Assembly (NCBI GenBank): GCA_036375895.1
Contig: DASVBJ010000105.1
Span: forward strand, 1 to 24,502
Length of the DNA: 24,502 nt
Direction: 5' to 3'
Source: DASVBJ01 sp036375895
Lineage (GTDB): Bacteria > Actinomycetota > Actinomycetes > JACCUZ01
Positions 13,749-21,762 of the stretch are shown here, in pieces. Each line of letters begins with the position of its first letter. Positions within the stretch are counted from its first letter, which is position 1. Below the pieces are notes generated by a model. It saw only the letters and a list, made by a program, of their open reading frames with translations. It was not told the origin of the DNA and did not search any database. The position numbers and the translations under genes were made by a program.

Positions 13749-15432
13749 TCCCGCGCTCGGGCTCGCCGGCAGCCGGCGACGCGGCCCCCGACACGGCGAC
13801 CGCGAGCAGGGCCCGCAGGATCGGCTCGAAGCCCGCGATGGGCAGGCTGATGGAGTCGGTGTAGATCTCGACGAGCCAGCCACCGTCCGGCCCGGCGGCC
13901 CCGGCCGCCAGCAGGCCGCTGTAGCCGGCGGTCACCAGAACGGCTTCCTCGGCCGGGTCGTTGCCCGGCTGGCCGAGCTCGATCCGGAAGGCGTCGGCCT
14001 CGCGCAGCGCCGCGTCGGTGACCGGGAAGTCGTCGAGCTCGTACGTCGTGGCGAGTCCCCGGTCGTCGGCCGCCGCCTGCCCGAACCGGTGCACCGAGGT
14101 GCTGACGGTCACCAGGGTCCGGCTTCCGGGCGCCACCCTGGAGACCCACCAGGCGGCCGCGTCGACGGTCATCAGCAGATGGTCCGCGACGGCCTCGACC
14201 CTGGCCGTGGTGTCGCCGCCCCGGAGACGGTCGAGCTCCTCGAGCCCGGACTCCAGCACCGCCGCGGCGTCGACCGCCAGCCGGCCCCGCCGGGACCGCC
14301 GGTCCGTCGGCGGCTCACCCGGCCCCTCGCCGTTGGTGCGCCCGGCCACGACCGGCCGGCGCGAGCCGGCCCGCTTGGCGCGGTACTGGGCGGCATCGGC
14401 GAGGCGGAACAGCCGGGTCGGCGTCTCGATCGGCCCCGGCAGCGTGTCCGTGGAGGCGACGCCGCACGACACCCCGGTGCTCAGCGGCAGCTCGTCGACG
14501 AGCCGGCACAGCTCGTCGGCCACCTCGAGGGCCCGAGCCGCCGGGACGCCCGTCACCACGATGCAGAACTCGTCCCCGCCGATCCGGGCGGCCAGGCTGT
14601 CCGGCTCCAGCCCGCTGGCCCGGCTGGCCGCGTCGGCGACGGCGACGATGAGCCGGTCGCCGGCGCCGTGCCCGAACGAGTCGTTGACCTGCTTGAGCCG
14701 GTTGATGTCGGCCAGCACCAGGGACACCGGGGCGCCGGTGGCCGCGTGCTCGGCGACGGCAGCCTCCAGCCGCTCGTCGACGGCCCGCCGGTTGGCGAGG
14801 CCGGTGAGGGGGTCCTGGAACGCGAGCCGCTCGATCCGGGCGAAGTGGTCGGCCTGCACCACGCCGGCCGCGACCTGGGTGGCGACCGCGTTGGCGAAGT
14901 CGAGGTCGGCGGCGTCGAAGCGTCGCTGGCCCGCCGCACGGGTGGCGTAGAGCGCGCCCCACACCCGCGCCTCGACGACGATGGGGATGCCGAGCGACGA
15001 GTCCTTGTCCAGCCAGGAGAGCAGCTCGGCCTCCACGTCGCCCGCGTCCCGGCTCGCGACGTATCCCCGCCGACCCTCGACCAGCAGGCTCGCGTTGGGG
15101 AACCGGCTCGGCGCGTAGACCTCGTCCGTGGGGAACCGGATCTCGTCCGGGCCGAGCATGCCCACGTTGACCAGCACCCGCAGCACGCCCTGCTCCCGCT
15201 CCCACCGGGAGATCGACACCGACGCGGCGTCGAGGGCCCGCCGGGCCTCTTCCGCGGTGAGCTCGATCAGGTGGTCGAAACGGCGGGCGGCCCCGACGAC
15301 CTTCGCGATGTCGAGGAGGGCACGCAGCCGTACGGCATCGGCGCTCCTGCCGCCCGTGCCGTTCGCCCCGTCGTCGCCGGGCGCGCCGTTGCCCCCGTCG
15401 ACCCGGCCGCCGGCCGCGCCGGTCTCCGTCAC
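13735..15432 (-). CDS. GAF-GGDEF-GAF protein, probable diguanylate cyclase
   Basis: This 565-residue soluble protein has a Gly-rich N-terminus (1-30), a GAF-like sensor domain (about 35-195), a GGDEF domain (about 205-365) and a C-terminal GAF-like domain (about 385-550). The GGDEF domain has DPLTGLANRR (207-216), the metal-binding segment ADINRLKQVNDSFGHGAGD (241-259) and an intact GGDEF at 285-289, so it should make c-di-GMP from two GTP. The RxxD inhibitory site expected five residues before GGDEF is absent (EPDS there), so product feedback through it is unlikely. No EAL domain is present. GTG 15432 has GGGAGG upstream. Ligands of the GAF domains are unknown; the C-terminal one is assigned only by its overall pattern. 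Confidence 0.87.
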   Translation of the reverse strand: MTETGAAGGRVDGGNGAPGDDGANGTGGRSADAVRLRALLDIAKVVGAARRFDHLIELTAEEARRALDAASVSISRWEREQGVLRVLVNVGMLGPDEIRFPTDEVYAPSRFPNASLLVEGRRGYVASRDAGDVEAELLSWLDKDSSLGIPIVVEARVWGALYATRAAGQRRFDAADLDFANAVATQVAAGVVQADHFARIERLAFQDPLTGLANRRAVDERLEAAVAEHAATGAPVSLVLADINRLKQVNDSFGHGAGDRLIVAVADAASRASGLEPDSLAARIGGDEFCIVVTGVPAARALEVADELCRLVDELPLSTGVSCGVASTDTLPGPIETPTRLFRLADAAQYRAKRAGSRRPVVAGRTNGEGPGEPPTDRRSRRGRLAVDAAAVLESGLEELDRLRGGDTTARVEAVADHLLMTVDAAAWWVSRVAPGSRTLVTVSTSVHRFGQAAADDRGLATTYELDDFPVTDAALREADAFRIELGQPGNDPAEEAVLVTAGYSGLLAAGAAGPDGGWLVEIYTDSISLPIAGFEPILRALLAVAVSGAASPAAGEPERGSTQS

Positions 15433-15511
15433 CCCGCCCGCCTCCCTCGCCGTACCAGAGGATCGCGCACGGGGGGCCCCCGCGTTACCGGAACGGTCCG
15501 ACCGGCGGGCT

Positions 15512-15536
15512 GCCGGGCAAGCCGGACGGGCCCGGC
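15512..15536 (-). terminator. Possible hairpin terminator after the enoyl-CoA hydratase gene
   Basis: GCCGGGC (15512-15518) and GCCCGGC (15530-15536) form a 7-bp stem with an 11-base loop, 6 bases past the hydratase stop on the minus strand. There is no U-tract, as is common in high-GC actinobacteria, so this is a candidate only. Confidence 0.4.
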
Positions 15537-15542
15537 GTCGCG

Positions 15543-16340
15543 TCAGCGGCCGGGCCAGTCCGGCGTGCGCTTCTCGTTGAAGGCCGCCACGCCCTCCCGG
15601 CGGTCACCTGAGAACGCCGTCGCCCGCCACGCGCCGTCCTCGATCTCCAGGCCGGCCGCGAGGTCGACGCCGTTGCCCAGCCGCAGCGCCCGCTTCGCGT
15701 TGCGCACGCCCACCGGGGAGTTGCCGGCGATCAGCCGGGCCAGCGCGAGCGCCTCGTCGCGGTCGCGGCCGGCTGCGGCGCGCCGGTCGACCAGCCCGAG
15801 CTCGGTCGCCTCCTCGACGGCCACCCGGCGTCCGGTGAAGACGAGGTCGGCGGCTCGCGACGAGCCGATGCGGCGGGCCAGCAGCTGGGTGCCTCCCCCG
15901 CCCGGGATCACCCCCACGGTCACCTCCGGCAGGCCCAGCACCGCCGTCTCGTCGCACACGAGGAGGTCGCACGAGAGCGCGAGCTCGAGGCCACCGCCGA
16001 GGGCGAAGCCGTGCACCGCCGCGACGGTGGGCACCGGCAGGTCGAGGATGCCGCCGAACGCGGCGCGGAAGTGCGGACGCTGCGCCATCAGGTCGGCGTC
16101 GCTGAACGCGTTGCGCTCCTTGAGGTCGGCGCCCACGCAGAAGGCCTTCTCCGCGGCCGAGGACACGACGACCGCCCGCACGTCGGGGTCGCCGGAGAGC
16201 TCGCGCGTCGCAGCGGCGATGTCGCGCGCCATGGCGGTGCTCAAGGCGTTGTGCGCCTCCGGCCGGTCCAGGACCAGCTCGACGACATGGCCGGCCTGGT
16301 CGTGACGCCGCACCGTCACGTGGTCAAAGGTCTGGGTCAC
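15543..16340 (-). CDS. Enoyl-CoA hydratase/isomerase (crotonase family)
   Basis: This 265-residue protein is of the crotonase fold. The oxyanion-hole segments are AFCVGADLKE (66-75) and GFALGGGLELALSCD (111-125). Both catalytic glutamates of hydratases are present: Glu119 in GGGLELA and Glu139 in GLPEVTVGVIPGGGG. It is therefore a probable enoyl-CoA hydratase acting on beta-oxidation intermediates. GTG 16340 follows the cyclase stop by 10 bases and has no Shine-Dalgarno sequence (CCTCCCGGGC precedes it), so translation probably depends on reinitiation after the cyclase gene. Substrate chain length is not decidable. Confidence 0.93.
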   Translation of the reverse strand: MTQTFDHVTVRRHDQAGHVVELVLDRPEAHNALSTAMARDIAAATRELSGDPDVRAVVVSSAAEKAFCVGADLKERNAFSDADLMAQRPHFRAAFGGILDLPVPTVAAVHGFALGGGLELALSCDLLVCDETAVLGLPEVTVGVIPGGGGTQLLARRIGSSRAADLVFTGRRVAVEEATELGLVDRRAAAGRDRDEALALARLIAGNSPVGVRNAKRALRLGNGVDLAAGLEIEDGAWRATAFSGDRREGVAAFNEKRTPDWPGR

Positions 16341-16350
16341 GCCCGGGAGG

Positions 16351-17343
16351 TTAACGGGTGGGCCTGCGCACCACGCCGGGGCGGACCAGGCCCAGACCGC
16401 GCACAGCGCGGGTGCGCTCGACGTCGAGCGTGAAGTCCTCGCTGTGCTCGATGGCCCGGGCCGTGTCGTGGTCGACGAGCACGGTGCCGGGCGCGGCCAG
16501 CGCGGTGAGCCGGCTCGCGAGGTTGACGGTGCGGCCGAAGACGTCGCCCATGCGGGTCAGCACGGTGCCGGTCGCGATGCCGACTCGTACGTCGGGCAGC
16601 ACCGGGTCCTCGGCCATCGTCTCGGCGAGCTCGAGCCCGATGAGAGCCGCGTCCCGCGGGCTGTCGGCCACGAAGAGAACCTCGTCGCCGACGGTCTTGA
16701 CGAGGCGTCCGCCGGCGGCCGCGATGACGTCGGCCGAGCGGCTGTCGAAGCGGTCGACCAGCGCGGCGAGCTCGCGCTCCTCGAGCCGCTGGGACAGCCG
16801 CGTGAAGGACACGAGGTCGGCGAAGCCCACCGACAGGGTGCCGCTGACCGACTCGGCCGAGACCGACGCGAGAGCCCGGCCCGCGACGGCCGCGACCTGG
16901 CGGCACCACACGAAGACGAGCAGCGAGGCGAAGTCGTCCAGGTGCTCGCTCAGCAGCTCGACGGCGGTGTGTGTGGCCTCCTCGACGGGCAGGCCCCGCT
17001 CGTGCTCGAGGTGCTCGACCAGCGCGTCCACCTGCCACTCGGCGAGCCGCGCCGCGTTGTGCCCCATGGCGCGGGTGACGCTGACGGCGAGCTCGTCGTC
17101 CAGCACGCCGTCTTCGACCAGCTTGACGAGCCGTCCCAGCGCGAACAGGTCGGCGTCGGTGAACGCCCTGGCCACGTCGCCGACGTCGGCGAACCCCATC
17201 GCCCGCCAGAGCCGGCGGGCGTACTCGATGCTCACCCCGGCCGAGGCGGCCGCCTCGTCGCGGGTGTGCCGGCGCGGCCCGCCGAGCAGCCGCTCCTCGA
17301 TCCGGGCCGCCTGGGTCCCGTCGTCAGTCACCGTCCGGGTCAC
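16351..17343 (-). CDS. cya: Class III adenylate cyclase with N-terminal regulatory domain
   Basis: This 330-residue soluble cyclase makes cAMP from ATP. Residues about 15-155 form an all-helical domain like the autoinhibitory, pH-sensing region of mycobacterial Rv1264 and Rv2212. The catalytic domain (about 165-320) has every key residue: metal Asp176 (SVGFADLVSFT) and Asp220 (VKTVGDEVLF), the ATP-selecting pair Lys216 and Asp267 (GDVFG), and transition-state Asn274 and Arg278 (TVNLASR). It should be active as a homodimer. GTG 17343 overlaps the stop of the PH-domain gene in a GTGA junction; there is no ribosome site, so translation is coupled. As I recall, the Streptomyces cya gene lies in the same birA/pccB neighbourhood. 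Confidence 0.93.
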   Translation of the reverse strand: MTRTVTDDGTQAARIEERLLGGPRRHTRDEAAASAGVSIEYARRLWRAMGFADVGDVARAFTDADLFALGRLVKLVEDGVLDDELAVSVTRAMGHNAARLAEWQVDALVEHLEHERGLPVEEATHTAVELLSEHLDDFASLLVFVWCRQVAAVAGRALASVSAESVSGTLSVGFADLVSFTRLSQRLEERELAALVDRFDSRSADVIAAAGGRLVKTVGDEVLFVADSPRDAALIGLELAETMAEDPVLPDVRVGIATGTVLTRMGDVFGRTVNLASRLTALAAPGTVLVDHDTARAIEHSEDFTLDVERTRAVRGLGLVRPGVVRRPTR

Positions 17344-17909
17344 CAGCCGCCGGAGGTGTCGTCGGTGCGCCGGCCGCGCTCGTCGTACTGTCCCCCGCGT
17401 CGACGATCCTCGTCGGCCTCGGCAAGTCGGTACACGTCGCGCTGCACCTCCTCGACGTTGGGCACGTCCCTCAGCACGAGCTGGCCGCGCTCACCGGCCG
17501 ACTCGACGACGAGCGTGCCGCAACCCAGCATGCGCTCGAAGATGCTGCTGTGCTCGAACGTCACGTCGTTGACGCGGGACAACGGCATGTCCCTGCCGTG
17601 CCGGGCGATGACGCCGACACGGGTGATCAGGCGGCGGTCCGTCACGACGTACGTCGTGGTGAGCCACCGCAGGAACGGCCACACCACCCACCGCAGCAGC
17701 ACGAGCACCGCGACCACGGCGATCGCCAGCCGCAGCCACGGCTGGGCGCCGCTGTCGGGCACCACGGCCGCCAGGTAGGTCGCCGCCGGGCAGGCGATCA
17801 GCAGCACCAGCGCCGGCCGCACCAGCTCCTTCCAGTGCGGGCGCATGGCCATCTCGACGATCTCGCCGTCGCCGAGCAACCGTCTGGGGATCCCTGTCAC
17901 GACGGGCAT
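17340..17909 (-). CDS. Bacterial PH-domain (bPH2/DUF304) membrane protein
   Basis: This 189-residue protein has two membrane helices (about 32-50 and 58-80) followed by a small beta-rich bacterial PH domain. The domain has TTTYVVTDRRLITRVGVIARHGRDMPLSRVNDV, a typical YxxTxxRLxxRxGxxxRxxxxxPLxRVxDV pattern, here at about 85-117. The C-terminus is charged and disordered (DEDRRRGGQYDERGRR). The function of the family is not established; it corresponds in position to M. tuberculosis Rv3278c beside birA. ATG 17909 has GGGGAGA immediately upstream. It is the first gene of a coupled PH-cyclase-hydratase operon. Confidence 0.9.
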   Translation of the reverse strand: MPVVTGIPRRLLGDGEIVEMAMRPHWKELVRPALVLLIACPAATYLAAVVPDSGAQPWLRLAIAVVAVLVLLRWVVWPFLRWLTTTYVVTDRRLITRVGVIARHGRDMPLSRVNDVTFEHSSIFERMLGCGTLVVESAGERGQLVLRDVPNVEEVQRDVYRLAEADEDRRRGGQYDERGRRTDDTSGGW

Positions 17910-18106
17910 TCTCCCCGCCCACCCCCCTCCCCGCAGCGATCATGCACCTTTCGTCGCGGCGAGTCTCCGGTCCGACCACGCACCGCGCGGCGCCGCCCCG
18001 GTCAGACATCCCAGGCGTTGGAGGTCAAGCCGCACCCGAAGATCACCAGCGACCTTGTCGCGACGACACGCCGGCGTGTCGCACCAGGAGGTCGCTCGCG
18101 AGGCGG
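17910..18106. other. Intergenic region between birA and PH-domain gene
   Basis: This 197-base gap must hold the end of the fkbM-birA transcript and the promoter of the PH-cyclase-hydratase operon, both on the minus strand. A nested inverted repeat occupies 18048-18096 and is listed separately. A TTGACC hexamer on the minus strand (complement of 18023-18028) could be a -35 box, but no well-spaced -10 follows. I see no RNA gene and no convincing coding sequence. Confidence 0.5.
18048..18096 (-). terminator. Nested inverted repeat downstream of birA
   Basis: An outer perfect 8-bp stem, AGCGACCT (18048-18055) with AGGTCGCT (18089-18096), encloses an 18-base perfect palindrome CGACACGCCGGCGTGTCG (18064-18081). 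The structure starts 10 bases past the birA stop on the minus strand. A two-stem hairpin without a U-run is plausible as a terminator in a high-GC genome; as DNA, the central palindrome could also be a regulator site for the PH-cyclase operon, about 155 bases away. Confidence 0.5.
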
Positions 18107-18934
18107 TCAGCGCGGGTGGTGAAGGTGGACCACGTCACCGGCGCCGACGACGTGGCCGCCGTCGGCGGACCGCACCACGAGCCGGCCGTCGGCGTCGACG
18201 TCGTGCGCGCGGCCCACCACGGTCCGCTCGTCCGGCAGCTGGACGCGCACCTCCTGCCCGAGCGTGGCGCACGAGCGTCGGTAGGTGTCACGCAGCCCGC
18301 TGGCCAGCGGGTCACCGGCGGCGCGGACGAACCCGTCGTACGCCGTGCCGAGCTCGCGCAGGATCGCGAGCAGCAGCGGCCCCCGGTCGACGAGCGGCGA
18401 CCCCTCGAGCAGCAGCGACGTGGCGGTGGCAGGGACCTCGTCGGCCCGGGCGGAGACGTTCAGGCCGACACCCAGGACGAGCGCCTCCCCGACCCGCTCC
18501 GAGAGCAGGCCCGCCAGCTTGCGCTCGCCGACGAGCACGTCGTTGGGCCACTTGACCCTCGCGTCCACCTCCCCGAGCAGCGTCACCGCCGCGGCGACGG
18601 CCACCCCAGCGAGCAGCGGGAACCACCCCCACCGCGCCGGCGGGACGCCGGCCGGGCGCAGCAGCACGGAGAAGGTGAGCCCCGACCGTGGTGGCGCCGC
18701 CCACGTCCGGTCGAGCCGGCCCCGCCCCGCGGTCTGCGCCTCGGCGACCAGCACGAGGCCCGAGAGCTCCCCCGCCGCGGCGCGCTGCGCGACGTCGACG
18801 TTCGTCGAGCCGGTCTCGGCCACTACCTCGAGCCGGCTCCAGACCCCCGGGAAGCGCAGCAGCGCCCGCTGGAGATCGGCCCCGCGCAGGGGCGGCCGGT
18901 CGAGGTCGCCGTACGCGCCCGGCTGATCAGCCAT
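18107..18934 (-). CDS. birA: Biotin--[acetyl-CoA-carboxylase] ligase
   Basis: This 275-residue enzyme activates biotin with ATP and attaches it to the lysine of biotin carboxyl carrier domains. The biotin/AMP loop GRGRLDRTW (70-78), KWPND (128-132), Lys139 and GVGLN (155-159) are all present. The C-terminal SH3-like domain is at about 225-275. There is no N-terminal helix-turn-helix, so it is a monofunctional group I ligase and not a repressor. ATG 18934 overlaps the end of the fkbM gene by 8 bases. It serves the acyl-CoA carboxylase whose beta and epsilon subunits are encoded divergently next door. Confidence 0.96.
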   Translation of the reverse strand: MADQPGAYGDLDRPPLRGADLQRALLRFPGVWSRLEVVAETGSTNVDVAQRAAAGELSGLVLVAEAQTAGRGRLDRTWAAPPRSGLTFSVLLRPAGVPPARWGWFPLLAGVAVAAAVTLLGEVDARVKWPNDVLVGERKLAGLLSERVGEALVLGVGLNVSARADEVPATATSLLLEGSPLVDRGPLLLAILRELGTAYDGFVRAAGDPLASGLRDTYRRSCATLGQEVRVQLPDERTVVGRAHDVDADGRLVVRSADGGHVVGAGDVVHLHHPR

Positions 18935-19799
18935 CGCCGAGCGCCGACGCGCGGACCATGACGCAGTCGAACTCCAGCACCCGGCCGGTCCGGCTCTCCC
19001 GGCTGATGGGGTAGAACGCGGTCACCTCGAAGCCCGCGGCCTCGTAGGCGGCCAGCGCCTCGGGCAGCCGCGGCATCCCGTCGTAGATCTCCATCAGCGC
19101 CACCTCCGACTGCATCCCGACCAGGTCCGCGGCCCGGTCACCCAGCCCGGCGAACGCCTCGAGGTCGAACCCCTGGGTGTCCAGCTTCAGGTAGATCCGC
19201 GGGTCCGGGATGTGCGCGGTCACCTCGTCGAGGATGCCGTCGAGCCGGCGCACCGGGGCCGTGACCACTTCCGGCGCCTGCAACCGGGCGTAGCGGCCGG
19301 CGCCGAACTGCGTCGACGGCAGGAACGAGCTCAGCGTCCCGGGCACGACGTTCATCTCCAGCTCGCCGTCCTCGCGGCCGAGGGCGAGCCGGTGGGCGGT
19401 CCACCGCGGGTCCTTCGCCGCCCGCGCCGCCAGCACCTCGAAGTCACGCGGTACGGGCTCGAAGGACACGATGTGGCCCTGGTAGCCGGCCGCCCGCAGC
19501 GCCACGGCGTACTGGCCCTTGTTCGCACCCACGTCGAGCACGCAGCTGACGTCGTACTGGTCCAGGACCGTCGCGACGTGCCGGTTCACCAGGTCGTGGG
19601 CGAGCCGCTTCTCCAAGCCGTACCAGCCGCGTCTGACCCGGTCCGGGTCGATCACGAGCGCCGCCCCGTCACCCCTGACCGGCACGTTCAGCGCCGAGTC
19701 GCGGCGCGCGACGAGCACCGCCCCGGGTGCCACCGGCACGGCCCGCAGGCCGACCACACGGAGAAGACGGAGCGCGCGCCAGCGCCAGCTCGGGGGCAT
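18927..19799 (-). CDS. FkbM-family SAM-dependent methyltransferase
   Basis: This 290-residue protein has an N-terminal segment of about 75 residues and a Rossmann methyltransferase core with the SAM loop VLDVGANKGQYA (87-98), the acidic residue at the end of strand two (SFEPVP), and the family block YLKLDTQGFDLEAFAG. FkbM-type enzymes are usually O-methyltransferases acting on sugars of polysaccharides or on natural products. No PKS or NRPS genes are near, and several glycosyltransferases are, so sugar methylation is the better guess. ATG 19799 has AGGA about 7 bases upstream; the open frame continues upstream to 19895 with low-complexity sequence. It is translationally coupled to birA by an 8-base overlap, an unusual partner. 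Confidence 0.88.
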   Translation of the reverse strand: MPPSWRWRALRLLRVVGLRAVPVAPGAVLVARRDSALNVPVRGDGAALVIDPDRVRRGWYGLEKRLAHDLVNRHVATVLDQYDVSCVLDVGANKGQYAVALRAAGYQGHIVSFEPVPRDFEVLAARAAKDPRWTAHRLALGREDGELEMNVVPGTLSSFLPSTQFGAGRYARLQAPEVVTAPVRRLDGILDEVTAHIPDPRIYLKLDTQGFDLEAFAGLGDRAADLVGMQSEVALMEIYDGMPRLPEALAAYEAAGFEVTAFYPISRESRTGRVLEFDCVMVRASALGDG

Positions 19800-19848
19800 G
19801 CGGTCATCCTGTCCCACGTGCCGATCCCCGCGGCAGGGGGCCATGCCC

Positions 19849-19869
19849 GAGGCCGGAGCCGAGGCCGGA
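19849..19869. repeat. Short direct repeat GAGGCCGGA in the fkbM/accD intergenic region
   Basis: GAGGCCGGA occurs at 19849-19857 and again at 19861-19869, a 12-base period with one unit per helix turn or so. It could be a tandem activator site between the divergent genes or a chance duplication. Confidence 0.25.
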
Positions 19870-19901
19870 CCCGCAGGCCCCGTGCGGGCGGTCACTACGC
19901 T
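19870..19901 (+). promoter_or_regulatory. Candidate accD promoter with adjacent inverted repeat
   Basis: CCCGCA (19870-19875) and TGCGGG (19883-19888) form a 6-bp inverted repeat with a 7-base spacer. It is followed by TACGCT (19896-19901), a TANNNT -10-like hexamer ending 8 bases before the accD ATG. GGGGG lies directly against the ATG, too close for a normal ribosome site, so the mRNA may be nearly leaderless. The repeat overlaps where a -35 would be, a natural operator position. Confidence 0.4.
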
Positions 19902-19909
19902 ACGGGGGC

Positions 19910-21520
19910 ATGACCGCCTCCGCGAACATGCCCGGCACCGAGATCCCCGAGGACATCGACGTCCACACGACGGCGGGCAAGCTCGCCGACCTCCACCGGC
20001 GCAACGACGAGGCGGTCCACGCCGGCTCCGAGCGGGCGGTGGAGAAGCAGCACGCCAAGGGCAAGATGACCGCCCGCGAGCGCATCACGGCCCTGCTCGA
20101 CGAGGGCTCGTTCGTCGAGATGGACGAGCTGGCCCGGCACCGGTCGACTGCCTTCGGGCTGGAGCGGACCCGGCCCTACGGCGACGGGGTGATCACCGGC
20201 TACGGGACCGTCGACGGCCGCCAGGTCTGCGTCTTCGCGCAGGACTTCACCGTGTTCGGTGGCTCGCTCGGCGAGGTGTTCGGCGAGAAGATCGTCAAGG
20301 TGATGGACCTCGCGCTGAAGATCGGCTGCCCGGTCGTCGGCATCAACGACTCGGGCGGTGCGCGGATCCAGGAGGGCGTCGTCTCCCTCGGGCTCTACGG
20401 CGACATCTTCTACCGCAACGTGATGGCCTCCGGCGTCGTGCCGCAGATCTCGCTGATCATGGGTCCCTGCGCAGGCGGCGCGGTCTACTCCCCCGCCATC
20501 ACCGACTTCACGGTGATGGTCGACCAGAAGTCCTACATGTTCATCACCGGCCCCGACGTCATCAAGACGGTCACCGGCGAGGACGTCACGCAGGAGGACC
20601 TCGGCGGCGCCCGCGCCCACAACACCAAGTCGGGCAACGCCCACTACATGGCCGGCGACGAGGCCGACGCGATCGACTACGTCAAGGCGCTGCTGGCCTA
20701 CCTGCCGAGCAACAACCTCGAGGACCCCCCGGCGTACGACGAGGTCGCGCCGCTGGAGATCACCGACGAGGACCGCGAGCTCGACACGTTCGTCCCCGAC
20801 TCGGCCAACCAGCCCTACGACATGCACACCGTCATCGAGCACGTCCTCGACGACGGCGAGTTCCTCGAGGTGCAGGCGATGTTCGCGCCGAACATCCTGG
20901 TCGGCTTCGGCCGCGTCGAAGGGCGCTCGGTCGGGGTGGTCGCGAACCAGCCGATGCAGTTCGCCGGCACGCTGGACATCGACGCATCGGAGAAGGCGGC
21001 GCGCTTCGTGCGGACGTGCGACGCCTTCAACATCCCGGTGCTGACCTTCGTCGACGTGCCGGGCTTCCTGCCCGGCACGAGCCAGGAGTGGGACGGCATC
21101 ATCCGGCGCGGCGCCAAGCTCATCTACGCCTACGCCGAGGCGACCGTGCCCAAGGTCACCGTGATCACGCGCAAGGCGTACGGCGGCGCGTACGACGTCA
21201 TGGGGTCCAAGCACCTCGGGGCCGACATCAACCTGGCCTGGCCGACGGCACAGATCGCGGTCATGGGCGCGCAGGGGGCGGTGAACATCCTCTACCGCAA
21301 GGAGCTCAAGGAGGCCACCGATCCCGAGGGCATGCGCAAGGACCTCATCACGGAGTACGAGGACGCCCTGGCCAACCCGTACATCGCGGCGGAGCGGGGC
21401 TACGTCGACTCCGTCATCCCCCCGTCGTACACCCGCTCGTACGTCGTGCGGGCGCTGCGCGCGCTGCGCACCAAGCGGCAGACCCTGCCGCCGAAGAAGC
21501 ATGGGAACATCCCGCTGTGA
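19910..21520 (+). CDS. pccB: Acyl-CoA (propionyl-CoA) carboxylase beta subunit
   Basis: This 536-residue carboxyltransferase subunit moves the carboxyl group from carboxybiotin to propionyl-CoA (and possibly acetyl-CoA), supplying methylmalonyl-CoA for lipid synthesis. The two crotonase-like halves are intact: an N-terminal half with INDSGGARIQEGV and GPCAGGAVYSPA oxyanion-hole glycines, and a C-terminal half with GFLPGTSQEWDGIIR and AYGGAYDVMGSKHLGAD. Asp429 in GGAYDVMG corresponds, by my alignment from memory, to Asp422 of Streptomyces PccB, which sets propionyl over acetyl preference. This and the M. tuberculosis accD5-type context point to a propionyl-CoA enzyme. The biotinylated alpha subunit is not in the window. 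It shares a GTGA junction with the epsilon subunit gene. Confidence 0.95.
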   Translation: MTASANMPGTEIPEDIDVHTTAGKLADLHRRNDEAVHAGSERAVEKQHAKGKMTARERITALLDEGSFVEMDELARHRSTAFGLERTRPYGDGVITGYGTVDGRQVCVFAQDFTVFGGSLGEVFGEKIVKVMDLALKIGCPVVGINDSGGARIQEGVVSLGLYGDIFYRNVMASGVVPQISLIMGPCAGGAVYSPAITDFTVMVDQKSYMFITGPDVIKTVTGEDVTQEDLGGARAHNTKSGNAHYMAGDEADAIDYVKALLAYLPSNNLEDPPAYDEVAPLEITDEDRELDTFVPDSANQPYDMHTVIEHVLDDGEFLEVQAMFAPNILVGFGRVEGRSVGVVANQPMQFAGTLDIDASEKAARFVRTCDAFNIPVLTFVDVPGFLPGTSQEWDGIIRRGAKLIYAYAEATVPKVTVITRKAYGGAYDVMGSKHLGADINLAWPTAQIAVMGAQGAVNILYRKELKEATDPEGMRKDLITEYEDALANPYIAAERGYVDSVIPPSYTRSYVVRALRALRTKRQTLPPKKHGNIPL

Positions 21521-21753
21521 CGTCACCCGACAACGCCGGCGGCCCGCCGGAGCGACCGCTGCTGCGCGTGGTGCGTGGCGAGCCGACGCCTGAGGAGCTC
21601 GCGGCGCTGGTCGCGGTGCTCACCGCGCGGGCGGCTGCGGCCGGGCCGGGGCAGCCGCCCCCGGTATCGGGCTGGACCGACCGGGCCCGGCTCATGCGTC
21701 CCGCGGTCGTGCCCTCCCCCGGGGGGTGGCGGGCCAGCGGTTGGCCACGCTGA
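21517..21753 (+). CDS. accE: Acyl-CoA carboxylase epsilon subunit
   Basis: This 78-residue protein starts at a GTG overlapping the carboxylase beta stop by 4 bases, so translation is coupled. It has the epsilon-subunit pattern: LLRVVRGEPTPEELAALVAVL in the N-terminal half, a variable middle, then SGWTDRARLMRP and a C-terminal PGGWRASGWPR. In actinobacteria this small subunit strengthens the alpha-beta carboxylase complex. Identification rests on both the motifs and the position. Confidence 0.93.
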   Translation: MTSPDNAGGPPERPLLRVVRGEPTPEELAALVAVLTARAAAAGPGQPPPVSGWTDRARLMRPAVVPSPGGWRASGWPR

Positions 21754-21762
21754 GGCCATAGC

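Noticed and set aside
18001..18106. Possible remnant gene or tRNA-like element between birA and the PH gene
   Set aside because: No T-loop or acceptor pairing of a tRNA is seen, and the short frames (for example a stretch ending in KITSDLVATT) match nothing I recognise.
19895..21526. A 543-codon minus-strand frame opposite pccB
   Set aside because: The plus-strand frame is a full carboxylase beta subunit with all motifs; the antisense is a shadow.
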